Of a DNA stretch of 18,101 bases, positions 8,237 to 14,885 are shown one piece after another. The notes beneath the pieces were generated by a model. It saw only the letters and a program-made list of their open reading frames with translations, had not been told where the DNA came from and searched no databases. The stretch lies in the NCBI GenBank assembly GCA_016283985.1, contig JAEENZ010000176.1, positions 1 to 18,101 of the forward strand, read 5' to 3'. The translations under genes and the position numbers were made by a program. Source of the stretch: Bacteroidales bacterium. GTDB lineage: Bacteria > Bacteroidota > Bacteroidia > Bacteroidales > UBA932. Position 1 is the first letter of the stretch. Every line of letters begins with the position of its first letter.

Positions 8237-9040
8237 CTAGTTTTCTTTCTGAGGGGGATCCAGCAGGAGTTTCAGCTGGTTGCGGCTGTCCACGCGGGTG
8301 ATGATCCCGTCCCGCACGAAGGAGATGGTGCCGCGCTGCTCGCTGACGACGATCACGTCGGCGTCGCTGCGTTCGCTGATCCCCACGGCGGCCTTGTGGC
8401 GCATCCCGTATTTGGAGGGGATGTCGGTACGTTCCGTGATGGGAAGGGTGCAGCGTGCCGCCAGGATGCGGTTCCCGCCGATGATTACGGCCCCGTCGTG
8501 CAGGGGAGAATCCTTGAAGAAGATATTCTCGATGAGGCTGGAGCGGATGTCCGCGTCGATGGCGTCGCCTGAATCCAGGATGTCCTGCAGGGGGTTCTTG
8601 TGCCTCAGCACTATCAGAGCGCCCGTCCTTTGTTCGGCCATCTCGAAGCAGGCCCTGGAGAGCTCTTTCGCGGATTCGTCGTCGAGGGCGTGGGCGTTCC
8701 TGCCGAACAAGCGTTCGAGCAGGCCGCTGCGTTCACCGGTGATGCCCGTGGAGCGCCCCATGCGGCTGAGGAACTGGCGGATTTCCGGCTGGAAGATGAC
8801 GATGAGAGCGATGGCTCCCACGTCGATTATCGTATCCAGCAGGGCGGACAGCAGTTTCATGTTCATGGCCACCGCGACGATGCGGATGACGAAGAGCATC
8901 AGGATGGCGATGAAGATGTTCACGGCGCTGGATCCACGGAGCCATCGGAAGGCCACGAAGAGGATCAGCGCGACTACGATTATGTCAATTATATCTGCGA
9001 AACCCAGGTGCAGGAACCCGAGAATATCCAAAATCATCAT
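8237..9040 (-). CDS. cdaA: Diadenylate cyclase CdaA (c-di-AMP synthase)
   Basis: Membrane-bound DAC-domain enzyme that joins two ATP into cyclic di-AMP, the second messenger for potassium, osmotic and cell-wall control. Of 267 residues, three hydrophobic segments lie at about 14-33, 40-60 and 65-84. The catalytic DAC domain follows (about 95-255) with the DGA motif at 182-184 (SPLHDGAVIIGG) and RHKAAVG at 214-220, the counterpart of the RHRAA motif. A methionine occupies the position of the threonine in the Firmicutes GTRHRAA form. No cdaR or glmM lies next to it, unlike in Firmicutes. It is the first gene of a five-gene run. Two consecutive ATG codons occur at 9040 and 9037; the first is chosen. 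The -7 box TATCTTTG ends only seven bases before it, so the message may have almost no leader. Confidence 0.95.
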   Translation of the reverse strand: MMILDILGFLHLGFADIIDIIVVALILFVAFRWLRGSSAVNIFIAILMLFVIRIVAVAMNMKLLSALLDTIIDVGAIALIVIFQPEIRQFLSRMGRSTGITGERSGLLERLFGRNAHALDDESAKELSRACFEMAEQRTGALIVLRHKNPLQDILDSGDAIDADIRSSLIENIFFKDSPLHDGAVIIGGNRILAARCTLPITERTDIPSKYGMRHKAAVGISERSDADVIVVSEQRGTISFVRDGIITRVDSRNQLKLLLDPPQKEN

Positions 9041-9047
9041 ATCAGCA

Positions 9048-9055
9048 CAAAGATA
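9048..9055 (-). promoter_or_regulatory. Candidate -7 box for the cdaA operon, near-leaderless
   Basis: On the minus strand these bases read TATCTTTG, a full TAnnTTTG match. Only seven bases separate the box from the first ATG of cdaA. With initiation a few bases after the box, the 5' leader would be about 4-7 nt. I find no TTG near the expected -33 position. The region diverges from the rplC promoter at 9073-9103. Confidence 0.55.
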
Positions 9056-9072
9056 GCAAAAACTTTTATTCC

Positions 9073-9103
9073 TTTGTTATTTGGAAAATAAATCGTATAT
9101 TTG
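9073..9103 (+). promoter_or_regulatory. Bacteroidetes-type promoter of the rplC ribosomal operon
   Basis: The -33 element TTTG (9073-9076) and the -7 element TATATTTG (9096-9103) are separated by 19 bp, which matches the TTG-N19-TAnnTTTG layout of the Bacteroidetes housekeeping sigma factor. Surrounding bases are AT-rich, as usual for strong promoters in the group. Transcription should begin near 9107, which leaves a leader of about 57 nt before rplC. This is the best-formed promoter in the window. Confidence 0.78.
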
Positions 9104-9106
9104 CAG

Positions 9107-9163
9107 CCCCCAAAAAAGGGGTTACTTTGTTAAAGTATTAGTAAACAATTAGTTAACAAACCA
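9107..9163 (+). promoter_or_regulatory. Leader of the rplC operon with two possible hairpins
   Basis: Right at the predicted transcript start lies CCCC-A6-GGGG (9108-9121), a short GC hairpin that could protect the 5' end. Further on, TTTGTTAA (9126-9133) and TTAACAAA (9153-9160) form a perfect 8-bp inverted repeat with a 19-nt loop. It ends three bases before the rplC ATG at 9164. There is no Shine-Dalgarno sequence. The second stem is AT-rich and may be weak. It could be an autogenous control element, as r-protein leaders often are, or simply the AT-rich unstructured leader typical of Bacteroidetes r-protein genes. Confidence 0.4.
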
Positions 9164-9790
9164 ATGCCTGGATTAATTGGAAAGAAAATCGGAATGACTT
9201 CCGTTTTCGGTGCTGATGGAAAGAACCTTCCATGCACCGTCATCGAGGCTGGTCCGTGCGTTGTCACGCAAATCCGCACTGTTGAAAAAGACGGCTATGC
9301 CGCAGTGCAGCTTGCCTATGACGAAACGACAGAAAAGCACGCCAGCAAGGCCCTCCAGGGTCACTTTGCAAAGGCAGGGGTTGCTCCTATGCGCAAGCTC
9401 GTCGAATTCGAGGCGGACTTCCAGGGAGAGCTCAAGCTTGGCGACACGCTCACCGTTGCCGACATCTTCACAGAGGATGTTGCATTCGTGGACGTAGTCG
9501 GTACTTCCAAAGGTAAGGGTTTCCAGGGCGTTGTGCACCGCCACGGCTTTGCCGGTGTAGGCGGAAAGACCCACGGTCAGCACAACCGTCTGCGTCACCC
9601 CGGTTCAATGGGCGCATCTTCATGGCCTTCCCGCGTATTCCCCGGAATGCGCATGGCAGGGCATATGGGCCAGGACCGCGTAAAGGTCTTCAACCTTCAG
9701 GTCCTCAAGGTCATCCCTGAGAACAATCTCATCGTTGTCAAAGGTTCCGTACCCGGGGCCAAGGGTTCTTACTTAATTTTGGAGGCGTAA
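9164..9790 (+). CDS. rplC: 50S ribosomal protein L3
   Basis: Early-assembling protein of the large subunit that binds 23S rRNA near its 3' end and reaches toward the peptidyl-transferase centre. The 208 residues are the usual length. It begins [15 protein letters not shown] and contains the L3 signature [17 protein letters not shown]. The central extension follows with [19 protein letters not shown] and [12 protein letters not shown]. It is the first gene of the cluster here; the rpsJ gene that normally precedes it is absent. Translation starts without a Shine-Dalgarno sequence, three bases after an inverted repeat. rplD follows after 2 bp. Confidence 0.98.
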   Translation: MPGLIGKKIGMTSVFGADGKNLPCTVIEAGPCVVTQIRTVEKDGYAAVQLAYDETTEKHASKALQGHFAKAGVAPMRKLVEFEADFQGELKLGDTLTVADIFTEDVAFVDVVGTSKGKGFQGVVHRHGFAGVGGKTHGQHNRLRHPGSMGASSWPSRVFPGMRMAGHMGQDRVKVFNLQVLKVIPENNLIVVKGSVPGAKGSYLILEA

Positions 9791-9792
9791 TT

Positions 9793-10419
9793 ATGAAACT
9801 TCCTGTTTATAAAATCGACGGAACAGAGTCCGGAAAGAAGGTCGACCTCGCAGAGGACGTCTTCGGCATCCAGCCCAATGATCACGCCATCTATCTCGAC
9901 GTAGTGCAGTATCTCGCAAACCAGCGTCATGGCAACGCCAAGACCAAGGACCGCAGCGAAATCGCACACAGCACCAAGAAACTCGGACGCCAGAAGGGCG
10001 GCGGCGGCGCACGCCACGGCTCCCTCAAGGCTAACATTTTCGTAGGCGGCGGCCGCGTATTCGGCCCCGTGCCCCGTTTCTATCACAGCAAGCTCAACAA
10101 GAAGGTCAAGTCCCTCGCACGTTGCTCCGCCCTCAGCTACAAGGCTCAGGACAAGGCTATCGTGATGGTAGAGCCCTTCGTGATGGACGCTCCGAAGACC
10201 AAGGAATTCGCACAGATCCTCACCAACCTCAAGGCCGGTGACCGCAATGTGCTCTTTGTCCTTCCTGCGAACTCCGACAATATTTTCCTTTCATCCCGTA
10301 ACCTTCCTTATGCAGATGTCATCACCGTTGATGAAATCAACACCTACGCAATCGTCAAGGCCAACACTCTCGTGATGGTGGACGGCGTTCAGGACATCCT
10401 CGCAGAAAGGAAAAAATAA
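9793..10419 (+). CDS. rplD: 50S ribosomal protein L4
   Basis: Large-subunit protein lining the exit tunnel. In E. coli L4 also represses its own S10 operon. The 208 residues carry the tunnel-loop region KLGRQKGGGGARHGSLKANIF followed by VGGGRVFGPVPRFY, typical of the family. The C-terminal globular part ends with the TLVMVDGVQDILAERKK segment. The start is 2 bp after rplC, with a GGAGG at 9781-9785 (inside the end of rplC) seven bases before the ATG. That is a clearer ribosome-binding site than most genes here have. Confidence 0.98.
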   Translation: MKLPVYKIDGTESGKKVDLAEDVFGIQPNDHAIYLDVVQYLANQRHGNAKTKDRSEIAHSTKKLGRQKGGGGARHGSLKANIFVGGGRVFGPVPRFYHSKLNKKVKSLARCSALSYKAQDKAIVMVEPFVMDAPKTKEFAQILTNLKAGDRNVLFVLPANSDNIFLSSRNLPYADVITVDEINTYAIVKANTLVMVDGVQDILAERKK

Positions 10420-10427
10420 TTTGAGCG

Positions 10428-10718
10428 ATGGGAATTATTATTAAGCCAATAGTTACAGAGAAGCTGACGGCTCAGGGCGAGAAATTGAACCGTTACGGCT
10501 TTGTGGTAGACCGCAAGGCGAACAAGCTTCAGATCAAGGACGCAGTGGAGAAGCTCTATGGCGTATCCGTTGCCGATGTCAATACCGTCAATTATCACGG
10601 CAAGCGTAAGAGCCGCTACACCAAGGCAGGCCTCCTTACCGGTCGCATGAATCACTTCAAGAAGGCTTACGTCACTCTTGCAGGTGAAGATAAGATTGAC
10701 TTCTACGCTAACATTTAA
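10428..10718 (+). CDS. rplW: 50S ribosomal protein L23
   Basis: Protein at the exit of the ribosomal tunnel, the docking site for trigger factor and the signal recognition particle. The 96 residues are normal length. It begins [14 protein letters not shown], the conserved N-terminus, has [23 protein letters not shown] as the RNA-binding core, and ends with [19 protein letters not shown]. It lies 8 bp after rplD and 14 bp before rplB, in the standard S10-operon order. Confidence 0.97.
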   Translation: MGIIIKPIVTEKLTAQGEKLNRYGFVVDRKANKLQIKDAVEKLYGVSVADVNTVNYHGKRKSRYTKAGLLTGRMNHFKKAYVTLAGEDKIDFYANI

Positions 10719-10723
10719 GGAGG
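10717..10723 (+). promoter_or_regulatory. Strong Shine-Dalgarno sequence of rplB
   Basis: AAGGAGG lies nine bases before the rplB ATG and overlaps the rplW stop codon. Most Bacteroidetes genes, including r-protein genes, lack such a sequence, so this one may mark efficient internal initiation or coupling inside the operon. Confidence 0.6.
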
Positions 10724-10732
10724 GAAAGAATC

Positions 10733-11557
10733 ATGGCAGTAAGAAAATTCAAACCGGTAACTCCCGGTCAGAGGAACAAGGTCATCAGCACTTTCGCTGA
10801 GATCACTACCAAGAAGCCTTGCAAGGCCCTTCTTGAACCCCTTAAGAGCACTGGCGGCCGTAACAATACGGGCCAGATGACAGTTCGCTACATCGGTGGC
10901 GGTCACAAGAGAATGTACCGCGTCATCGACTTCTTCCGTACCAAGGACGAATGCACCGCAACGGTAAAGACCATCGAATACGATCCTAACCGCAGCGCAC
11001 GCATCGCTCTCGTCGAGTACGAAGACGGAGTCAAGAAATACATCATCGCTCCGGACGGCATCAAGGTCGGCCAGGTCATCGCATCGGGAAGCGGCATCGC
11101 CCCCGAGGTCGGTAACTGCCTTCCTCTCTCCGAGATTCCTGTAGGTACCCTCGTGCACAACATCGAGCTCCGTCCCGGTCAGGGCGCCGCAATGGCCCGC
11201 TCCGCCGGTGCATCCGCACAGCTCGCTGCCCGCGAAGGCAACCACGCTATCCTCCGCCTGCCTTCGGGTGAGACCCGTATGGTGCTCGTTTCCTGCCGCG
11301 CAACGGTCGGAACCGTCTCCAATACCGATCACAACCTGGAGAGCCACGGCAAGGCCGGACGCCGCCGCTGGATGGGCAAGCGCCCTCACAACCGCGGTGT
11401 TGTCATGAACCCTCACGATCACCCTATGGGAGGTGGTGAAGGCCGTGCATCCGGTGGACATCCTCGTTCCCGTAAGGGTCTGCCTGCAAAGGGCTACAAG
11501 ACCCGCAACCCGAAGGCCGTGTCCAACAAGTTCATCATTGAAAGAAGAAAGAAGTAA
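10733..11557 (+). CDS. rplB: 50S ribosomal protein L2
   Basis: Highly conserved large-subunit protein needed for subunit joining and the peptidyl-transferase centre. The 274 residues are the usual length. It begins [16 protein letters not shown], has [21 protein letters not shown] (55-75) and the C-terminal loop [20 protein letters not shown]. The loop histidine equivalent to E. coli His229 is the one in HDHPM. The [10 protein letters not shown] and IIERRKK endings match Bacteroides L2. A strong Shine-Dalgarno precedes it, and rpsS follows after 19 bp. Confidence 0.98.
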   Translation: MAVRKFKPVTPGQRNKVISTFAEITTKKPCKALLEPLKSTGGRNNTGQMTVRYIGGGHKRMYRVIDFFRTKDECTATVKTIEYDPNRSARIALVEYEDGVKKYIIAPDGIKVGQVIASGSGIAPEVGNCLPLSEIPVGTLVHNIELRPGQGAAMARSAGASAQLAAREGNHAILRLPSGETRMVLVSCRATVGTVSNTDHNLESHGKAGRRRWMGKRPHNRGVVMNPHDHPMGGGEGRASGGHPRSRKGLPAKGYKTRNPKAVSNKFIIERRKK

Positions 11558-11576
11558 CAGGTAAAACTTAGAGAAT

Positions 11577-11846
11577 ATGAGTCGTTCATTAAGAAAAGGT
11601 CCATACATTCAGGAAGCCCTCGAAAAGAGGATCCTTGCCATGAATGATGGCAGCAAAAAGAAAGAGGTGGTCAAGACCTGGTCCCGTGCCAGCATGATCT
11701 CCCCGGACTTCATCGGCCATACTATCGCCGTTCACAACGGAAACAAGTTCATACCTGTTTACGTCACTGAACAGATGGTGGGACACAAACTCGGTGAGTT
11801 CGCACCTACTCGTACATTCAAGGGTCACTCCGGTAACAATAAGTAA
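11577..11846 (+). CDS. rpsS: 30S ribosomal protein S19
   Basis: Small-subunit head protein at the contact with the large subunit and near the A-site tRNA. The 89 residues start [11 protein letters not shown], as almost all S19 do. They carry [25 protein letters not shown] (50-74) and [17 protein letters not shown] (78-94 in family numbering), which is the PROSITE-type signature. No clear Shine-Dalgarno is visible. rplV follows after 2 bp, the standard order. Confidence 0.97.
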   Translation: MSRSLRKGPYIQEALEKRILAMNDGSKKKEVVKTWSRASMISPDFIGHTIAVHNGNKFIPVYVTEQMVGHKLGEFAPTRTFKGHSGNNK

Positions 11847-11848
11847 TT

Positions 11849-12265
11849 ATGGGAAATCGTAAACACCTTATGGCCGAAAAGCTCAAGGAAGCAAAGAAGG
11901 TCACCGCAGTAGCCAAATTGAATGATGTTCCTACTTCTCCCCGCAAGATGCGTCTTGTGGCCGACACCGTCCGCGGAGTCGAAGTCAACCGCGCCATCGA
12001 TCTGCTTCACTTCTCCAAGAGGGAAGCCAGCATCAGGCTCGAGAAGCTTCTCCGCAGCGCAGTCGCCAACTGGGAGGCCAAGAATCCGGATCAGGCCAAA
12101 GAGCTTGACAACGGTAATGTTTATGTAAAGACCATCATGGTTGACGAAGGACGCACGCTCAAGCGCATCCGCCCCTGCCCTCAGGGCCGTGCCGGTCGCA
12201 TCCGCAAGCGTTCCAACCATGTTACCGTGGTTCTTGATGTCAAAAAAGCTCAGGAGGAGAAATAA
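11849..12265 (+). CDS. rplV: 50S ribosomal protein L22
   Basis: Large-subunit protein whose long beta-hairpin lines the exit tunnel and touches macrolide sites. The 138 residues include an N-terminal lysine-rich extension, [17 protein letters not shown], like that of Bacteroides L22. The core [20 protein letters not shown] follows, and the hairpin region ends in [23 protein letters not shown]. It lies 2 bp after rpsS and 2 bp before rpsC, so translation of all three is probably coupled. Confidence 0.97.
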   Translation: MGNRKHLMAEKLKEAKKVTAVAKLNDVPTSPRKMRLVADTVRGVEVNRAIDLLHFSKREASIRLEKLLRSAVANWEAKNPDQAKELDNGNVYVKTIMVDEGRTLKRIRPCPQGRAGRIRKRSNHVTVVLDVKKAQEEK

Positions 12266-12267
12266 TT

Positions 12268-13026
12268 ATGGGACAGAAAACTAATCCTATCAGCAACAGA
12301 ATCGGTATCACCCGTGGTTGGGATTCCAACTGGTGTGGTGGTAACTACGCAGAGAAGATCGCCGAAGACTTCGAAATCCGCAAGTACTTGGGCAACCGCC
12401 TTGCAAAGGCCGGCCTGAGCAGGATCGTCATCGAGCGTACCCTCAAGCTCATCACTGTCACCATCTATGCAGCCCGTCCCGGTTTCATCATCGGAAAGGG
12501 AGGCACCGAGGTCGACAAACTCAAGGAAGAGCTGAAGAAGGTCACCAACAAAGAGGTGCAGATCAACATCTATGAGGTGAAGCGCCCCGAGGTTGATGCC
12601 CGCATCGTGTCCGACTCCATTGCCCGTCAGATCGAAGGCCGCGTATCCTACAGGCGCGCCATCAAGATGGCCATCGCCAACGCAATGCGCGTTGGTGCCG
12701 AGGGTATCAAGGTCCAGATCGCAGGCCGCGTGGGTGGTGCTGAAATCGCCCGCAGCGAAATGTTCAAGGAGGGCAGGACTCCTCTGCACACCTTCCGTGC
12801 CGATATCGACTATGCTCTTGCAGTTGCACGCACCCAGATGGGTACCATGGGTATCAAGGTCTGGATCTGCAACGGAGAGAAGTACGGCAGGCAGGATCTG
12901 ACTCCCGCCGCTCTCGCAGCCGCCAATGCACAGGCCGCCGGCCAGCGCAGCGGAAACGGCCGTGGCGAGCGCCGTGGCGGACGTCGCGACGGAGACCGTC
13001 GCGGTGGACGCAGGGATGCGAAGTAA
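12268..13026 (+). CDS. rpsC: 30S ribosomal protein S3
   Basis: Small-subunit protein at the mRNA entry channel, with helicase function in the ribosome. It starts [20 protein letters not shown]. The KH domain has the loop [18 protein letters not shown] (about 72-89), and the C-terminal domain contains [20 protein letters not shown] and RADIDYALA. The 252 residues exceed the E. coli length (233) because of an Arg/Gly-rich tail from about 218, with the repeated unit RGGRRDG/RGGRRDA. Such basic tails are known in Bacteroidota S3. GGAGG at 12253-12257 precedes the start. This is the last r-protein gene in the window: an intrinsic terminator follows instead of rplP. Confidence 0.98.
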   Translation: MGQKTNPISNRIGITRGWDSNWCGGNYAEKIAEDFEIRKYLGNRLAKAGLSRIVIERTLKLITVTIYAARPGFIIGKGGTEVDKLKEELKKVTNKEVQINIYEVKRPEVDARIVSDSIARQIEGRVSYRRAIKMAIANAMRVGAEGIKVQIAGRVGGAEIARSEMFKEGRTPLHTFRADIDYALAVARTQMGTMGIKVWICNGEKYGRQDLTPAALAAANAQAAGQRSGNGRGERRGGRRDGDRRGGRRDAK

Positions 13027-13043
13027 ACTCCGAGTTCGTAACG

Positions 13044-13075
13044 AAAGGCCCGATGCTATGCGTCGGGCCTTTTTT
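13044..13075 (+). terminator. Intrinsic terminator after rpsC
   Basis: AAAGGCCCGA (13044-13053) pairs perfectly with TCGGGCCTTT (13063-13072). The 9-nt loop TGCTATGCG can extend the stem by GC pairs around TAT. A T-run (13070-13075) follows. This is a textbook Rho-independent terminator, 17 bp after the rpsC stop. The T-rich end runs straight into the -7 box of uvrC, so termination and initiation are packed within 40 bp. Confidence 0.92.
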
Positions 13076-13077
13076 AT

Positions 13078-13085
13078 TATCTTTG
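13078..13085 (+). promoter_or_regulatory. Candidate -7 box of uvrC, near-leaderless
   Basis: TATCTTTG is a full TAnnTTTG match placed seven bases before the uvrC ATG, the same box and spacing as at cdaA. The expected -33 position falls inside the terminator hairpin, and no TTG is there. The predicted transcript would have only a few bases of leader. Confidence 0.55.
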
Positions 13086-13092
13086 CATCCGT

Positions 13093-14883
13093 ATGGACAT
13101 CCGCTCGAAAATAGCCCTGCTGCCTCACAGCCCCGGAGTGTATCGGTACTACAATGCCGACGGGGAGGTCATATATGTGGGCAAGGCCAAGGACCTGCAC
13201 AAGCGGGTGGCGCAGTACTTCGTACCACCGGAGAGACTCAACACCAAGACCCGCATCCTGGTGAGCAAGATCGCGGACGTGCAGTACAGCGTCGTGGATT
13301 CCGAGTCGGACGCCCTCCTGCTGGAGAATAACCTAATCAAGCAGTACAAGCCGCGCTACAACATCCTCCTCAAGGACAGCAAGACCTATCCCTGGATATG
13401 CGTCACCTCCGAGCCCTATCCGCGGGTTTTCCTCACGCGCCGCGTGGAGAAGAACGGATCCCGCTACTTCGGCCCCTACAGCACCGTGATGCATGCCCGC
13501 TACCTGCTGGAATTCTTCGAGAAAAACTATCCCCTGCGCAGCTGCAGGCACAAGATAGATGCGGATACCATCCTCCGAAGGAAGATACGCCCATGCCTGG
13601 ATTTCCACATCGGCAAGTGCCGCGGGTGCTGTGTAGGCGAGGTGTCCATGGAGGAATACGGCGGATGGATAGAGGAGATAGTGACCTTCCTCAAGGGCGG
13701 CGTGGGCGCCATCACCAAGGAATATGAATCCCGCATGCTAGCTGCATCGGAGGCCCTCGATTTCGAGCAGGCCCAGGTGTGGAAAGACCGCATCGATGCA
13801 CTGCAGCAGCACTACGCACGCAGCATAGTCACCTCCGTGCGCGACCTGGAGGCGGACGTGTTCGCCCTGGTGTTCGACGGCCCCGAGGCCTTCGGATCCT
13901 TCCTGCGCCTGCGCGGAGGGGCCATAGTCCAGAGCCTCAACCTTGGTTTCAGGATGAACATCGAGGAAGAGCAAGATGCGGTGCTGAGCGAGTTCATAGC
14001 CGAGATAGAAAGCAAGTTCGGCAGCCTCTCCAAAGAGGTCATAGTGCCGTTCAAGCCAGACGTGGAGATGCCCGGCGTGAGCTATGTCGTACCGGTGAAG
14101 GGAGACAAGCTCTCGCTTCTCGAACTGGCCGCGAAGAACGCGCGGGAGTACCACTTCAACACCCTCAAGCAGCGCGAGCATACGGATCCCGACGAGTTCC
14201 GCCGCAGCGTGTTGGAAGACCTCCGCAAGGCGCTGGGAATGAAAGAGTTGCCGGTGCATATGGAGTGCTTCGACAACTCCAACATCCAGGGCACGAACCC
14301 GGTTGCGAGCTGCGTGGTGTTCCGTAACGCAGTGCCTTCCAAGAAAGACTACCGCAAGTTCAAGATAAAGACCGTAGTGGGCGCGAACGACTATGCCTCC
14401 ATGAAAGAAGTGGTGAACCGCCGCTACTCCCGCATGCTGGCCGAATCGCCTGACGACCTGCCGCAGCTTATAGTGATAGACGGCGGCAAGGGCCAGCTGG
14501 AGTTCGCCTGGCAGGCTCTGTGCGAACTGGGACTCGGCGACAAGCTGACCGTGATCGGCCTTGCCAAGAGACTGGAAGAGGTAATCCGCGTGGGGGATCC
14601 CTATCCGCTTTTCATAGACCGTAACTCTCAGGCCCTCAAGGTGTTGCAGCAGATACGCGACGAGGCTCACCGCTTCGGCATCACCTTCCACCGCAACCTC
14701 CGCAGCAAGGCCGCGATACAGTCTGCATTGAGTTCAATCAAGGGTGTCGGCAAGGTTACGGAAGAGCGGCTTCTTCTGCATTACGGTTCCGTGGCCCGCA
14801 TCGCCGCGGCGGATCCGGCCGACCTGGCCGCCTTCGTAGGGCCGGCCCTGGCTACCCGGATACTTGAAACCCTGAATCAATAA
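13093..14883 (+). CDS. uvrC: Excinuclease ABC subunit C
   Basis: Nuclease subunit of nucleotide excision repair that makes both incisions around a lesion marked by UvrA/UvrB. The 596 residues are full length. The GIY-YIG domain has SPGVYRYY and VIYVGKAKDLHKRV (13-39), with Glu78 in ESDALLLENNLIK. Cysteines 151, 168, 176 and 180 match the spacing of the reported UvrC iron-sulfur cluster (PCLDFHIGKC and following). A UVR motif lies near 205-235 (LDFEQAQVWKDRIDAL). The RNase H-like half has MECFDNSNIQGTNPV and LIVIDGGKGQLEFA. A helix-hairpin-helix ends the protein (IKGVGKVTEERLL). The start is directly after a TATCTTTG box. The SDR gene follows after 2 bp. Confidence 0.97.
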   Translation: MDIRSKIALLPHSPGVYRYYNADGEVIYVGKAKDLHKRVAQYFVPPERLNTKTRILVSKIADVQYSVVDSESDALLLENNLIKQYKPRYNILLKDSKTYPWICVTSEPYPRVFLTRRVEKNGSRYFGPYSTVMHARYLLEFFEKNYPLRSCRHKIDADTILRRKIRPCLDFHIGKCRGCCVGEVSMEEYGGWIEEIVTFLKGGVGAITKEYESRMLAASEALDFEQAQVWKDRIDALQQHYARSIVTSVRDLEADVFALVFDGPEAFGSFLRLRGGAIVQSLNLGFRMNIEEEQDAVLSEFIAEIESKFGSLSKEVIVPFKPDVEMPGVSYVVPVKGDKLSLLELAAKNAREYHFNTLKQREHTDPDEFRRSVLEDLRKALGMKELPVHMECFDNSNIQGTNPVASCVVFRNAVPSKKDYRKFKIKTVVGANDYASMKEVVNRRYSRMLAESPDDLPQLIVIDGGKGQLEFAWQALCELGLGDKLTVIGLAKRLEEVIRVGDPYPLFIDRNSQALKVLQQIRDEAHRFGITFHRNLRSKAAIQSALSSIKGVGKVTEERLLLHYGSVARIAAADPADLAAFVGPALATRILETLNQ

Positions 14884-14885
14884 GA

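Noticed and set aside
7220..8572. 450-codon open frame on the plus strand, antisense to mutS2 and cdaA
   Set aside because: It crosses two well-supported genes. Its protein is low-complexity in Gly, His, Gln and Val with no recognisable motif. Long antisense frames are expected where third codon positions are GC-rich.
9041..9163. Riboswitch or small gene in the divergent region
   Set aside because: The gap is only 123 bp, is filled by two promoters and an AT-rich leader, and matches no riboswitch core I know. No open frame with a plausible start is present.
12921..13023. Repeat-like Arg/Gly codons at the end of rpsC as a CRISPR or DNA repeat
   Set aside because: The units are short and irregular and keep the reading frame. 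They encode the basic S3 tail known in Bacteroidota.
12250..13200. 316-codon minus-strand frame over rpsC and the start of uvrC
   Set aside because: It is antisense to S3, whose frame is unambiguous. It runs through the terminator and has no motif of its own.
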